Assembly: GCA_024277475.1 (NCBI GenBank)
Contig: JAJRVC010000663.1
Span: 1-6,418, forward strand
DNA length: 6,418 nucleotides
From: Deltaproteobacteria bacterium
GTDB taxonomy: Bacteria; Desulfobacterota; Desulfobacteria; Desulfobacterales; JAFDCJ01
Direction: 5' to 3'
The position numbers and the translations under genes were made by a program. Below the pieces are notes generated by a model. That model worked only from the letters and a program-made list of their open reading frames with translations. It did no database searches and was not told the origin of the DNA. Below are positions 1 to 5,500 of this stretch, one piece after another (within the stretch, counting starts at the first letter, position 1; each line of letters opens with the position of its first letter).

Positions 1-691
1 CGCCGATGCCGCCGGCGCCCACGATCCCCACCACGGTGGAGTGGCGCAGGTTGGCATCCAGGCGGTAGATGGAAACGCCCAGATAGCGGGGCAGTGTCTG
101 GGGCGTGATGCAGTAAATCAGCAGTTTGGAGAAACCGGCCCCCGTGGCGCGAATGGCCTCGAGCTGGCCCGGGGGCATGTTTTCAATGTCTTCGGCAACC
201 ATTTTGGAAATAAAACTGGTGCTGGCCACAATCAGGGTCAGTACACCGGCCAGCGGGCCAAAACCAAAAATTTTTACAAATAATATGGCAACGATGATTT
301 CATGAAAGGTGCGCGATAATACGATGATCCCGCGGGCGACTATGTAAACCGGCCTGGAGGCCAGGTTGGAAGCCCCGCAGATCGCCAGGGGCACGGCCAG
401 GATCATACCGAAAAAACTGGCAGCCACCGCCATTTCAATGCTTTCCAGCACGCCCCGGATCAACAGATGCCAGCGGCTGAAATCCGGGGGGATCATGCGG
501 GCAAACATGTTGGCCGCCCGGGGCAGCCCCGTGGACAGCCGGTGCCAGTTAAGATCAAGGGCGCCGATGGACCAGATCAGGTAAATAACGGCCAGCGCCA
601 TCAGGCAATAGCGTGCCAAAGGGGTTTTTACTAGCCGGATGCGATGCCACCGCAGGGGTACACCGGCCTGTGTTTCAACTCCCTCTGTCAT
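1..691 (-). CDS. phnE: PhnE-type phosphonate/phosphite ABC transporter permease (3' end cut by window edge)
   Basis: Inner-membrane permease subunit of a phosphonate-type importer, forming the channel that works with PhnC and PhnD. I translated the reverse strand by hand: it is open from the ATG at 691 to the window edge, about 230 residues against roughly 260-280 for the family, so only the C-terminus is missing. After a basic N-terminus (residues 1-28) come hydrophobic segments near 29-45, 84-105 and 115-140. The stretch [19 protein letters not shown] (about 131-149) is typical of PhnE. The cytoplasmic EAA loop that docks on the ATPase is visible as EAIRATGAG (about 178-186). The start codon overlaps the phnC stop as ATGA, and AGGAGG sits 10 nt upstream inside phnC, which suggests translational coupling. 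Phosphonate, phosphite or a related anion are all possible substrates; sequence alone does not decide. Confidence 0.92.
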   Translation of the reverse strand, partial: MTEGVETQAGVPLRWHRIRLVKTPLARYCLMALAVIYLIWSIGALDLNWHRLSTGLPRAANMFARMIPPDFSRWHLLIRGVLESIEMAVAASFFGMILAVPLAICGASNLASRPVYIVARGIIVLSRTFHEIIVAILFVKIFGFGPLAGVLTLIVASTSFISKMVAEDIENMPPGQLEAIRATGAGFSKLLIYCITPQTLPRYLGVSIYRLDANLRHSTVVGIVGAGGIG

Positions 692-1518
692 CCCGCCGGC
701 GCCTCCTGCTCCAGATTCTTTTTCTTATCGGATGTGGACTTTTCGTCTTTGTCGCCTGCCCTGCGGATCGTGGTGCTCCAGTCTTCCTCACCGTAAATTT
801 CCGTGAGCACTTCAGCTGTGACCTGGTCGGCAGTGCCGTCAAAAACGATTTCGCCACTGCGCAAGCCGACGATGCGATCAGCGAATGTCTGGGCAAGGCC
901 CACGTCGTGAATATTTACCAGGGTCGGTGTGCCGCTCTCCTGGGCCAGTTTCACGAGGATGCGCATGATCTGCCGTGAAGTTTTAGGGTCCAGGCTGGCG
1001 GTGGGCTCATCGACCAGCAGCAGGTCGGGCTGCTGCATCAGGGCACGGCCGATTCCCACCCGCTGGCGCTGGCCCCCGGACAGCTCATCGGCGCGGGTGT
1101 CCTGGTAGCCGGCAAGCCCCACCCTGTCGAGAAGCCGAAACGCGGCCGTAACGTCTGCGGGCGGAAATTTTCGGCGATAGGCCTTCCAGAAACCGACATA
1201 TCCCAGCCGGCCCGAGAGCAGGTTTTCCATAACGGTGAGACGATCTACGAGATTGTATTCCTGAAATATCATCCCGATGCGGCGGCGGATTTTCCGCAAT
1301 TCCCGCCGCGGCAGCGATACGACATCGATGCCGTCTAAAACGACTTTGCCGGAAGAAGGTTCCACCAGCCGGTTGATACAGCGGATCAGCGTGCTTTTAC
1401 CGGCCCCGGAAGGCCCGATAATGGCCATCACCTGGGGCTGGTCCACCGTCAGGGAAACGTCGTGGATGGCCATGGTGCCGGTGCGGTATTTTTTTGTCAG
1501 CTCAATGAGTTCCAGCAT
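688..1518 (-). CDS. phnC: PhnC-type phosphonate/phosphite ABC transporter ATP-binding protein
   Basis: Cytoplasmic ATPase that powers the PhnD-PhnE importer. All nucleotide-binding motifs are intact (numbering from a GTG one codon upstream): Walker [10 protein letters not shown] at 36-44, Q-loop Q87 in IFQEYNLV, signature LSGGQ at 147-151, Walker B LLLVDEP at 167-173, D-loop SLD, and H-loop H205 in NIHDVGL. The Q-loop context and the LSGRLGY segment are typical of PhnC. A possible GTG start at 1521 immediately precedes the ATG at 1518; I chose the ATG. Neither has a clear Shine-Dalgarno sequence, so translation may depend on readthrough from phnD 75 bases upstream. The last 25 or so residues form a very charged Lys/Asp/Glu tail beyond the usual PhnC end, and the codons for that tail also contain the phnE ribosome binding site. 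The family assignment is secure; the substrate is not. Confidence 0.95.
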   Translation of the reverse strand: MLELIELTKKYRTGTMAIHDVSLTVDQPQVMAIIGPSGAGKSTLIRCINRLVEPSSGKVVLDGIDVVSLPRRELRKIRRRIGMIFQEYNLVDRLTVMENLLSGRLGYVGFWKAYRRKFPPADVTAAFRLLDRVGLAGYQDTRADELSGGQRQRVGIGRALMQQPDLLLVDEPTASLDPKTSRQIMRILVKLAQESGTPTLVNIHDVGLAQTFADRIVGLRSGEIVFDGTADQVTAEVLTEIYGEEDWSTTIRRAGDKDEKSTSDKKKNLEQEAPAG

Positions 1519-1545
1519 CACACAATTTGCTTTGAAAGAGGTGGT

Positions 1546-1579
1546 GCCGGGTCATCGAAAAAATATACCGTGGCCCGGC
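1546..1579 (-). promoter_or_regulatory. Possible intercistronic hairpin between phnD and phnC
   Basis: GCCGGG and CCCGGC form a 6-bp perfect inverted repeat separated by 22 bases, inside the 75-base gap between phnD and phnC. On the coding strand it is not followed by a T-run, so it is not a standard terminator. Such hairpins can stabilise the binding-protein message relative to the downstream ATPase and permease. That role is inference; the repeat is short enough to be chance in GC-rich sequence. Confidence 0.25.
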
Positions 1580-1596
1580 CGGTTTCAACGAAAAGC

Positions 1597-2634
1597 CTAT
1601 TTTTTCTTTTTCTTTTTCTTGACTTTCAGACCTTTCAACGCCTTGTCACTGTAGACGATATCATTGAATTTTTGGATCTTGCGGATCACGGACCAGTTAT
1701 CCTTGTAAGTGATAGGAATAAACTGATTAAAGGCATTGGCCTTGAACTCTTTTTCCAGTGCCGTACCGGTCCAGTCGAAGCTGTAGAAGGCATACATGAT
1801 GTGGCGTGCCAGATCCGGGTTCAGATTGTTTACGAAACCGTAGGAGGTGGTGGGAAAGCGGTCTGATTCCCAGATGATCTCTAGGTCATCCCGATTGACC
1901 ACACCTTTTTGTACCATTCGGTCCAGCACGCTGGAAGCCACCGGGGCGGCGTCGTAATCCTTGTTGGCGACCCCCAGAATCGAGTTGTCGTGTTTGCCGG
2001 AATAAACGACTTTATAGTCTTTGCCCGGAACAATACCCAGGTCCGGAAACAGCGCCCGGGGGGCCTGGTTGCCGGAGTTGGACGATGGGGTCACATGGGC
2101 CACCTTGCGGCCTTTAAGATCGGATATTTTTTTAATGCCCGAGCCCTTGTAGGTGATCAGCTGCAGCTTGTAGCCGTAGCCTTTAGGACCGCTCATAATG
2201 GCAAAGGGTACATAGCCGGCCAGGTTTACGCCAAAGCAGGTGGGGCCGGTGGAGATGCCGGCTACATGCAGCCGGCCCGAGCGCATGGCCTCCACCTGGG
2301 CCGCATAGGATTCGGCACCGTACCACTTGACCTTTTTACCCGTTTTTTCAGCCAGATACTGCATGAATTCCACGAACACGTTTTCGTAAACCGAGGGGTC
2401 TTCCACCGGGGTGTAAGAAAAAATTAATGTGCCGGGATCCAGCCATTTGCTTGAATCTGCCGGGGTATCGGCCACCAAATCGTAGTTGTCATCGCAGTAA
2501 CGGGAGTCCAGATCACCGCGGTTTTTGCATTCAGCGGCTGCTGCAGGGGCAAAACTTCCTAAAAGCAGCGTCAACACGGCCAGACAAACGATTCCGGTCA
2601 ATGAAGTCTGTCGAAAAAATGATGACATAACCAT
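1597..2634 (-). CDS. phnD: PhnD-type periplasmic phosphonate/phosphite-binding protein
   Basis: Periplasmic substrate-binding protein of the PhnCDE importer, 345 residues. The start is the ATG at 2634, because AAGGAGG lies 5 nt upstream; the in-frame ATG at 2682 would put that ribosome site inside the gene. Residues 1-34 are a Sec signal peptide (hydrophobic core about 13-27) with likely cleavage in the Ala run before E35. There is no lipobox, so it is probably soluble. Next is a segment with two cysteines (C36, C47), possibly a disulfide. The PBP domain follows from about residue 68: FSYTPVEDP (72-80), the EAMRSGRLHVAGISTGP stretch (115-131), the anion-binding loop TPSSNSGNQ (182-190) and DAAPVASSVLDRM (228-240). 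The protein ends in seven consecutive lysines, odd for this family. It is first in the operon, ahead of phnC and phnE. PhnD relatives bind phosphonates, phosphite or phosphate; I cannot choose between them. Confidence 0.92.
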   Translation of the reverse strand: MVMSSFFRQTSLTGIVCLAVLTLLLGSFAPAAAAECKNRGDLDSRYCDDNYDLVADTPADSSKWLDPGTLIFSYTPVEDPSVYENVFVEFMQYLAEKTGKKVKWYGAESYAAQVEAMRSGRLHVAGISTGPTCFGVNLAGYVPFAIMSGPKGYGYKLQLITYKGSGIKKISDLKGRKVAHVTPSSNSGNQAPRALFPDLGIVPGKDYKVVYSGKHDNSILGVANKDYDAAPVASSVLDRMVQKGVVNRDDLEIIWESDRFPTTSYGFVNNLNPDLARHIMYAFYSFDWTGTALEKEFKANAFNQFIPITYKDNWSVIRKIQKFNDIVYSDKALKGLKVKKKKKKK

Positions 2635-2682
2635 ACGTTCCTCCTTTCCTAAGAATATGTCAGGGTTTTGGGGAGATTCCAC

Positions 2683-2736
2683 AAAAATGGCTGCCGAAGC
2701 CGGATGCCCGAGTGCCTGTTATAAGAATGGCAGCCA
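2683..2736 (-). terminator. Terminator-like hairpin in the phnD leader
   Basis: On the minus strand TGGCTGCC (2736-2729) and GGCAGCCA (2695-2688) form a perfect 8-bp inverted repeat with a 33-base loop, followed at once by TTTTT (2687-2683). That is the form of an intrinsic terminator, although the loop is long. It lies about 50 bases before the phnD start and downstream of a candidate promoter, so it could act as an attenuator in the phnD leader. It could equally terminate transcription arriving from the small gene at 2891-3115. The inner sequence can also form a small CCGGCTTCGG hairpin. Confidence 0.4.
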
Positions 2737-2754
2737 GTTGCAGGGGGTTCCATT

Positions 2755-2783
2755 TAGTTACATTCTGAACGATTTATTGTCAA
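2755..2783 (-). promoter_or_regulatory. Possible sigma70 promoter for the phnDCE operon
   Basis: A perfect -35 hexamer TTGACA (2783-2778) is followed after 17 bases by TAACTA (2760-2755), a poor -10. Transcription would begin near 2748 and give a leader of about 115 nt before phnD. The -35 and the spacing are good and the -10 is weak, so this is a candidate only. A weakly activated promoter would suit a regulated uptake operon. Confidence 0.3.
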
Positions 2784-2890
2784 TTGCTAATTGAAGGAAA
2801 TAGTATGTATTTTACAGGTATTCAAGGTGTGAATGCTGAAGACCGGATTTACGGCGAGAATTGTTTGGACGAAGTTTAGCGATAAAAGCC

Positions 2891-3115
2891 TTAAGGCTTC
2901 AGGTCTTCATTTAATATCATGCGTTCACCTTTAAAATTTTTATCGATGCAATACTTTTTTTTGGCCAGAATTCGATAGCTGAGAATTACTGTTGCGGGAT
3001 ATTCGGTTCGACGTCGGCAAAGCTCATTGAAATATTCTTCCGCCTTAACAGGGTCCTCAAAAGTAGCACGTTTACTTTTTCCGGTATTTCCTATTCGAAT
3101 CATAACTTTGTACAT
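2891..3115 (-). CDS. Small basic protein of unknown function
   Basis: I do not recognise this 74-residue protein. I start it at the ATG at 3115, since AAGGAAA lies about 7 nt upstream. The reading frame stays open to an earlier ATG at 3229, but the extra N-terminus (Cys, Trp, Arg-rich) does not look like a natural protein start. The predicted order is a strand (YKVMIRIG), a basic turn, a helix (DPVKAEEYFNELCRRR, about 20-35), then strands (ATVILSYRIL, KKKYCIDKN): a compact beta-alpha-beta-beta fold. It is lysine/arginine-rich with no signal peptide or membrane segment, so it is presumably cytoplasmic; nucleic-acid binding is only a guess. The region is more AT-rich than the phn operon. The stop codon sits in a 14-bp palindrome AAGCCTTAAGGCTT (2886-2899). 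It reads in the same direction as phnD, but the gap of about 255 bases argues against one operon. Confidence 0.6.
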   Translation of the reverse strand: MYKVMIRIGNTGKSKRATFEDPVKAEEYFNELCRRRTEYPATVILSYRILAKKKYCIDKNFKGERMILNEDLKP

Positions 3116-3297
3116 TCTGCGTTTCCTTTGGATTTCGCTTTGTGTCTTGTTGCCTTTATGGCAAATTGTTCTCCACCTCTCTATACACGAGATATCGTAA
3201 AAAGGGAAGCTAAAGAACAGCTTTACCAAATATCTTTTGCCGGCTGATTATTCAGGGGCATGGCAATCGAGTCTTGACATTGTAGATCGGTCTATAT

Positions 3298-3460
3298 ATG
3301 TCTCTTACCGGCGATGTCGGTACCGGTAAAACCACACTTGTCAACGCCCCGGCCAATAGTTTAAAGGCTCCAGCTAAACCCCTTCCTGTAATCGTCGAGA
3401 CTCAAAAAAAAGCGAAATAGAAAAAACTAAGCCGGATGAACCGCAACCAAAAAAGAATTT
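3298..3460 (+). pseudogene. Fragment with a P-loop resembling ExeA/GspA-type AAA ATPases
   Basis: The plus strand reads SLTGDVGTGKTTLVNA from 3301, a well-formed Walker A motif. Its wording (TG-x-VGTGKTTL) is that of the ExeA/GspA/MshM AAA ATPases linked to type II secretion and pilus assembly. The reading then turns into a proline- and lysine-rich segment (KAPAKPLPVIVETQKKAK) and stops at 3418-3420. In another frame the same composition carries on from 3417 (IEKTKPDEPQPKKN), which suggests a frameshift. A whole ExeA has about 250 or more residues and about 40 residues before the P-loop; here an in-frame stop lies only 7 codons upstream of the ATG, and no Walker B region follows. I read it as a remnant joined to linker sequence. 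A chance P-loop or an unusual short peptide gene cannot be excluded. Confidence 0.4.
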
Positions 3461-3461
3461 A

Positions 3462-3534
3462 ATCACGAAAACGCGAAATCACGAAAAAAAGATGGCCTAA
3501 ATTTCGTGTTTTTCAGCTTTCGTATTTTCGTGAT
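3462..3534. repeat. Long imperfect inverted repeat built from CACGAAA motifs
   Basis: The left arm opens ATCACGAAAA and continues with CGCGAAA and TCACGAAA. The right arm is made of TTTCGTG, TTTCGTA and closes TTTTCGTGAT. The outer 10 bases of the two arms are perfectly complementary, and the inner parts are imperfect and contain repeated CACGAAA units, so the element is both an inverted and a direct repeat. It could form a long AT-rich hairpin in either transcript. From memory, similar CACGAAA/TTTCGTG intergenic repeats are common in several environmental lineages including Desulfobacterota; I could not check that. It contains no coding sequence. Confidence 0.7.
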
Positions 3535-3577
3535 GAAAAAAAAAAGTTTTGGGCTGCTTCTGAATTTGTCCCGGAAA

Positions 3578-3601
3578 TGGAATGGTGGAACGATGGAATA
3601 T
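3578..3601. repeat. Three tandem TGGAA 8-mers
   Basis: TGGAATGG, TGGAACGA and TGGAATAT follow one another exactly, each 8 bases long and sharing the first five bases. The array lies between the CACGAAA element and the menA end. It is too short to be a CRISPR or a functional minisatellite and resembles general intergenic filler. Confidence 0.5.
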
Positions 3602-3633
3602 TGACTTTCAATCTAACATCGGAATCCTGGTCC

Positions 3634-3715
3634 TCCGGCTCGTAAGGGTACGATCCTACGTCTCGGCTTCCGGCTCGTAGAGCGAGTCCACAGCTCGGAG
3701 AGAGAGAAGCTGGAC
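3634..3715. repeat. Direct repeat TCCGGCTCGTA and imperfect hairpin downstream of menA
   Basis: TCCGGCTCGTA occurs at 3634-3644 and again at 3669-3679, 35 bases apart start to start. Next to it, GTCC...CAGCT (3686-3695) pairs with AGCTGGAC (3708-3715) around a GA-rich loop, with a two-base bulge. This is the first strong hairpin after the menA stop, so it may end menA transcription, but no T-run follows on the minus strand. The function is unknown. Confidence 0.35.
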
Positions 3716-3723
3716 CCGCGTAT

Positions 3724-4626
3724 CTACATGATAATTCCGATGGACAGAAGCAAGCTGAAAAAAAATGCCAGTTTTGCTGTTGACGCCAGCGCGTGATTCA
3801 GAATGGGTCCATCGGTTGCACCCCGGATGATGCGGGTTAGCCGCCAGGCAAATGGTGCCGAGCCAAACGGCATCAGCACCCAGATGGGAAAAAATCCACC
3901 AACCCAGAGCGCCAACACACCACAATAAGCACCTGTCAGCAACAGGCTGTATTCAAGCTTCGTACCGCGGGTTCCGAGACGCACGGCCAAAGTACGTTTA
4001 CCGGTTTTCTCGTCGGTAGAAATGTCCCTGAGGTTGTTTACTACCAGAATGGCTGTGATCAACAGCCCGACATCAGCTCCTATCAGCACAACCGTCACCG
4101 TCAGCCTATGTGTCTGCACATAATAGGTTCCGCAGACAGCCACCAGTCCAAAAAAAATAAAGACGAACAGATCTCCAAGAGCATTGGATGCCAGTGGGTA
4201 AGGTCCGCCGCTGTAACCCAGGGCCGCCAGAATTGAAGTAGCCCCAATGAGCATCACCGGCCACCCCCCGATGTTAATCAGATACAGGCCCGGCAATACA
4301 GCTAAAATAAAAGTGGTGATCATGGCGATTTGCACCAGAACCGGCGCTATCAGACCGCTTTGGGTAACACGCACAGGGCCCAGGCGGTCTTCACTGTCAA
4401 TTCCCTTGATATAATCAAAATAATCGTTTGCCAGGTTGACACCGATCTGCAAAAGGAGCGCTATCGCCAATGCCGCTGTCGCAGGCAACAAAGTAAAACT
4501 TTTATGGGTGAATGCCATAGCTGAACCCACCATCACCGGTGCCACCGCCGCGGGTAGGGTTTTAGGGCGTGTTGCCAGAATCCAGGCTTTAATGGGGCCT
4601 ATGTCATTTAATTGAGTTTGAGCCAT
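3724..4626 (-). CDS. menA: 1,4-dihydroxy-2-naphthoate polyprenyltransferase
   Basis: Integral membrane enzyme of the UbiA family. It attaches the polyprenyl chain to 1,4-dihydroxy-2-naphthoate, giving demethylmenaquinone, the second-last step of menaquinone synthesis. Family marks are clear: TRPKTLPAAVAPV near the N-terminus (19-31), the first prenyl-diphosphate/Mg site NLANDYFDYIKGID (64-77) with D68 and D71, and the second NNLRDISTDEKTGKRTL (197-213) with D201 and D205. About eight hydrophobic segments fill the rest. The length of 300 residues from the ATG at 4626 fits the family. The frame stays open to ATGs at 4689/4686 (the latter after AAGG) and at 4728, which would add about 20-34 residues that look unlike MenA, so the start is uncertain. 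No other men gene is in the window. A related UbiA prenyltransferase is possible, but the motif wording favours MenA. Confidence 0.85.
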   Translation of the reverse strand: MAQTQLNDIGPIKAWILATRPKTLPAAVAPVMVGSAMAFTHKSFTLLPATAALAIALLLQIGVNLANDYFDYIKGIDSEDRLGPVRVTQSGLIAPVLVQIAMITTFILAVLPGLYLINIGGWPVMLIGATSILAALGYSGGPYPLASNALGDLFVFIFFGLVAVCGTYYVQTHRLTVTVVLIGADVGLLITAILVVNNLRDISTDEKTGKRTLAVRLGTRGTKLEYSLLLTGAYCGVLALWVGGFFPIWVLMPFGSAPFAWRLTRIIRGATDGPILNHALASTAKLAFFFSLLLSIGIIM

Positions 4627-4781
4627 TTCCCAAAAGGCATTACGATTTGAGCTTGCCTGCCGACCACCAGACTTTAAAGCTTGCATCATCCTTAAATAGA
4701 TACTAAAAAGCGTAGCCCATTTAAGCATTAATTCTTAATTGTCCGGCGTTCACCGTGGTTCGACCCCAATCTCCCAATCTT

Positions 4782-4841
4782 CATTACGCCCAAGGTAATC
4801 GGCGGAGGCTCGTCCGGTGCGGCTTGAGCGCCTGGTTATGC
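4782..4841 (-). repeat. attC-like recombination site (integron-cassette type) after higA
   Basis: Read on the minus strand, this 60-bp stretch begins GCATAAC, continues CAGGCGCTCAAGCCG and ends CCTTGGGCGTAATG. These have the layout of an integron attC site: an R'' core close to RYYYAAC, an L'' box with TCAAGCCG, a central imperfect stem (CGGA/TCCG), then an L' box and an R' core in GGGCG plus TAATGA where GTTRRRY is expected. The higA stop codon TAA lies inside GCATAAC, a frequent arrangement in cassettes. The right core departs from consensus, which fits either decay or a junction with non-integron DNA. No integrase gene or second full attC is in the window. Confidence 0.45.
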
Positions 4842-5195
4842 GACAATTTTTATAATTGGCTTTAGCCGAGAAATCCCCTTTGCCTCGTGACTATTCATGG
4901 CGTGCCAAAGATCCCAGTCCTGCTGCAAACCCAACCAAAAATCTGCTGACATACCCAACACACGAGACAGCCGCAAAGCGGTATTCGGAGTTACCGAACG
5001 TCTCCCCTTGATGATTTCATTTAGGCGAGGGTACGAAACATCCAGACGGCGAGCGAGCTCCGCTTGTGTTAGCTCAAGGGGCTTAACAAACTCCTCTAAA
5101 AGCATCTCTCCAGGATGGGTTGGCGGACGCTTTCGGGGGAGTCGACGACCAACAATTCCATTAGTGGTAGTCTGTGATTTCAATTTCGTAGGCAT
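4836..5195 (-). CDS. higA: HigA-type antitoxin, XRE-family transcription regulator
   Basis: Antitoxin of the HigBA pair, 119 residues. It should bind and neutralise HigB and repress the shared promoter. After a basic, flexible N-terminus (1-26) comes the HigA/VapI signature HPGEMLLEEF (27-36), then a helix-turn-helix (LTQAELARRLDVSYPRLNEIIKGRR, 42-66) and the conserved SADFWLGLQQDWDLWHAM (83-100). The ATG at 5195 was chosen because GGGAGGA lies 5 nt upstream. The open frame reaches 5267, but the extra part is only the higB overlap. The gene overlaps the end of higB by 35 bases, toxin first as usual for HigBA, so the two are co-translated. The stop codon lies within the attC-like site, tying the pair to a mobile cassette. 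The family call is secure; activity is untested. Confidence 0.93.
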   Translation of the reverse strand: MPTKLKSQTTTNGIVGRRLPRKRPPTHPGEMLLEEFVKPLELTQAELARRLDVSYPRLNEIIKGRRSVTPNTALRLSRVLGMSADFWLGLQQDWDLWHAMNSHEAKGISRLKPIIKIVA

Positions 5196-5454
5196 GGCCT
5201 TCCTCCCATATAAAACAAATTCGGTATTGCTGATTAATCCGGATACTGTACTGATCATCTCGATCACCCTTTAGGCGCTCCAAACGGTTTCCTGGAGGTA
5301 CCTTGAGTTCACTGAGCTCTTGAACCCGGTTGATTTGATCCAACTTTCGGCGTGCAACAGGCCAAGTTGATTGTGGACAACATTTTCTTGCAGCTTGGGA
5401 TGCCGGACCGTCAAAAATGTCTTCCATGCCTGTGGTTTTGAAAGATTGTATCAT
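5161..5454 (-). CDS. higB: HigB-type toxin, RelE superfamily mRNA interferase
   Basis: Toxin of the HigBA pair, 97 residues. Members of this family cut mRNA at the ribosome and stop growth until bound by HigA. The canonical HigB start MIQSFKTTGMEDIF is present, as are the core LERLKGDR (58-65), YSIRIN (69-74), the basic YR (77-78) and the C-terminal DYH (95-97) with the conserved final histidine, so the protein looks complete and potentially active. The middle part (20-40) is rich in Cys, Arg and Ser and varies in the family. The ATG at 5454 matches the family N-terminus although no ribosome binding site precedes it: a consensus -10 box ends only 7 bases upstream, so the message should be leaderless. 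higA overlaps the 3' end by 35 bases. Confidence 0.93.
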   Translation of the reverse strand: MIQSFKTTGMEDIFDGPASQAARKCCPQSTWPVARRKLDQINRVQELSELKVPPGNRLERLKGDRDDQYSIRINQQYRICFIWEEGHAYEIEITDYH

Positions 5455-5460
5455 GGGTCA

Positions 5461-5500
5461 CATTATAACGATGTCCATTATAGATGTCAACCGATTATAA
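5461..5500 (-). repeat. Tandem repeats over the higBA promoter, candidate HigA operator
   Basis: Two tandem copies lie head to tail on the minus strand: GACATC-TATAATG (5488-5476) and GACATC-GT-TATAATG (5475-5461). A third TATAAT is at 5499-5494, upstream of the -35. The copies cover the whole promoter from the -35 to beyond the -10. HigA proteins usually repress their own operon, so these repeats are the natural candidate binding sites. That link is inference; the repeats themselves are seen directly. Confidence 0.5.
5462..5490 (-). promoter_or_regulatory. Consensus sigma70 promoter of higBA, predicted leaderless
   Basis: TTGACA (5490-5485), 17 bases, then TATAAT (5467-5462): both hexamers and the spacing match consensus exactly. 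Seven bases (GTGACCC) separate the -10 from the higB ATG, so transcription should begin at or within a base or two of that ATG, leaving no room for a 5' leader. Confidence 0.85.

Larger units (their letters stand above)
3116..3723. other. Gene-poor region of about 600 bases with a gene remnant and repeats
   Basis: No intact gene is supported on either strand between the small unknown gene and menA. From left to right it holds a small TTGCC/GGCAA hairpin (3150-3164) in the presumed leader of the small gene, a plus-strand fragment with an ATPase P-loop (from 3298), a long CACGAAA inverted repeat (3462-3534), three TGGAA 8-mers (3578-3601), and two copies of TCCGGCTCGTA followed by an imperfect hairpin (3634-3715). 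The mixture looks like an accessory or decaying stretch between conserved genes. Confidence 0.6.

Noticed and set aside
613..2427. Several long plus-strand open frames opposite phnC and phnD
   Set aside because: They lie antisense to genes with fully conserved motifs, have no recognisable domain, and follow from the codon bias of the real genes.
1..2634. A complete phosphonate or phosphite utilisation pathway
   Set aside because: Only transport genes are present; no C-P lyase, phosphonatase or phosphite dehydrogenase sequence appears in the window.
2757..2785. Possible PhoB box (TTGACAA and CGTTCAG about 12 bp apart) before phnD
   Set aside because: The second half matches the CTGTCA repeat in only about four of seven positions, and the first half is better explained as a -35 hexamer.
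2882..2899. Weak terminator AAGCC-TTAA-GGCTTTT at the end of the small gene
   Set aside because: The stem is only five pairs, two of them G-C, the loop contains the stop codon, and the T-run is short; I treat it as a palindrome only.
3116..3229. N-terminal extension of the small gene to an ATG at 3229
   Set aside because: There is no ribosome site there, and its composition is unlike a protein start; the internal ATG at 3115 has AAGGAAA upstream.
3271..3299. TTGACA followed by TATATA upstream of the P-loop fragment on the plus strand
   Set aside because: The spacing is only 13 bases (15 for TATATG), too short for a sigma70 promoter, and the reading frame lacks a ribosome site.
4745..4785. 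tRNA T-arm-like GGTTCGACCCC near menA
   Set aside because: The flanking bases do not pair as a T-stem, and no acceptor, D or anticodon arm can be drawn around it on either strand.
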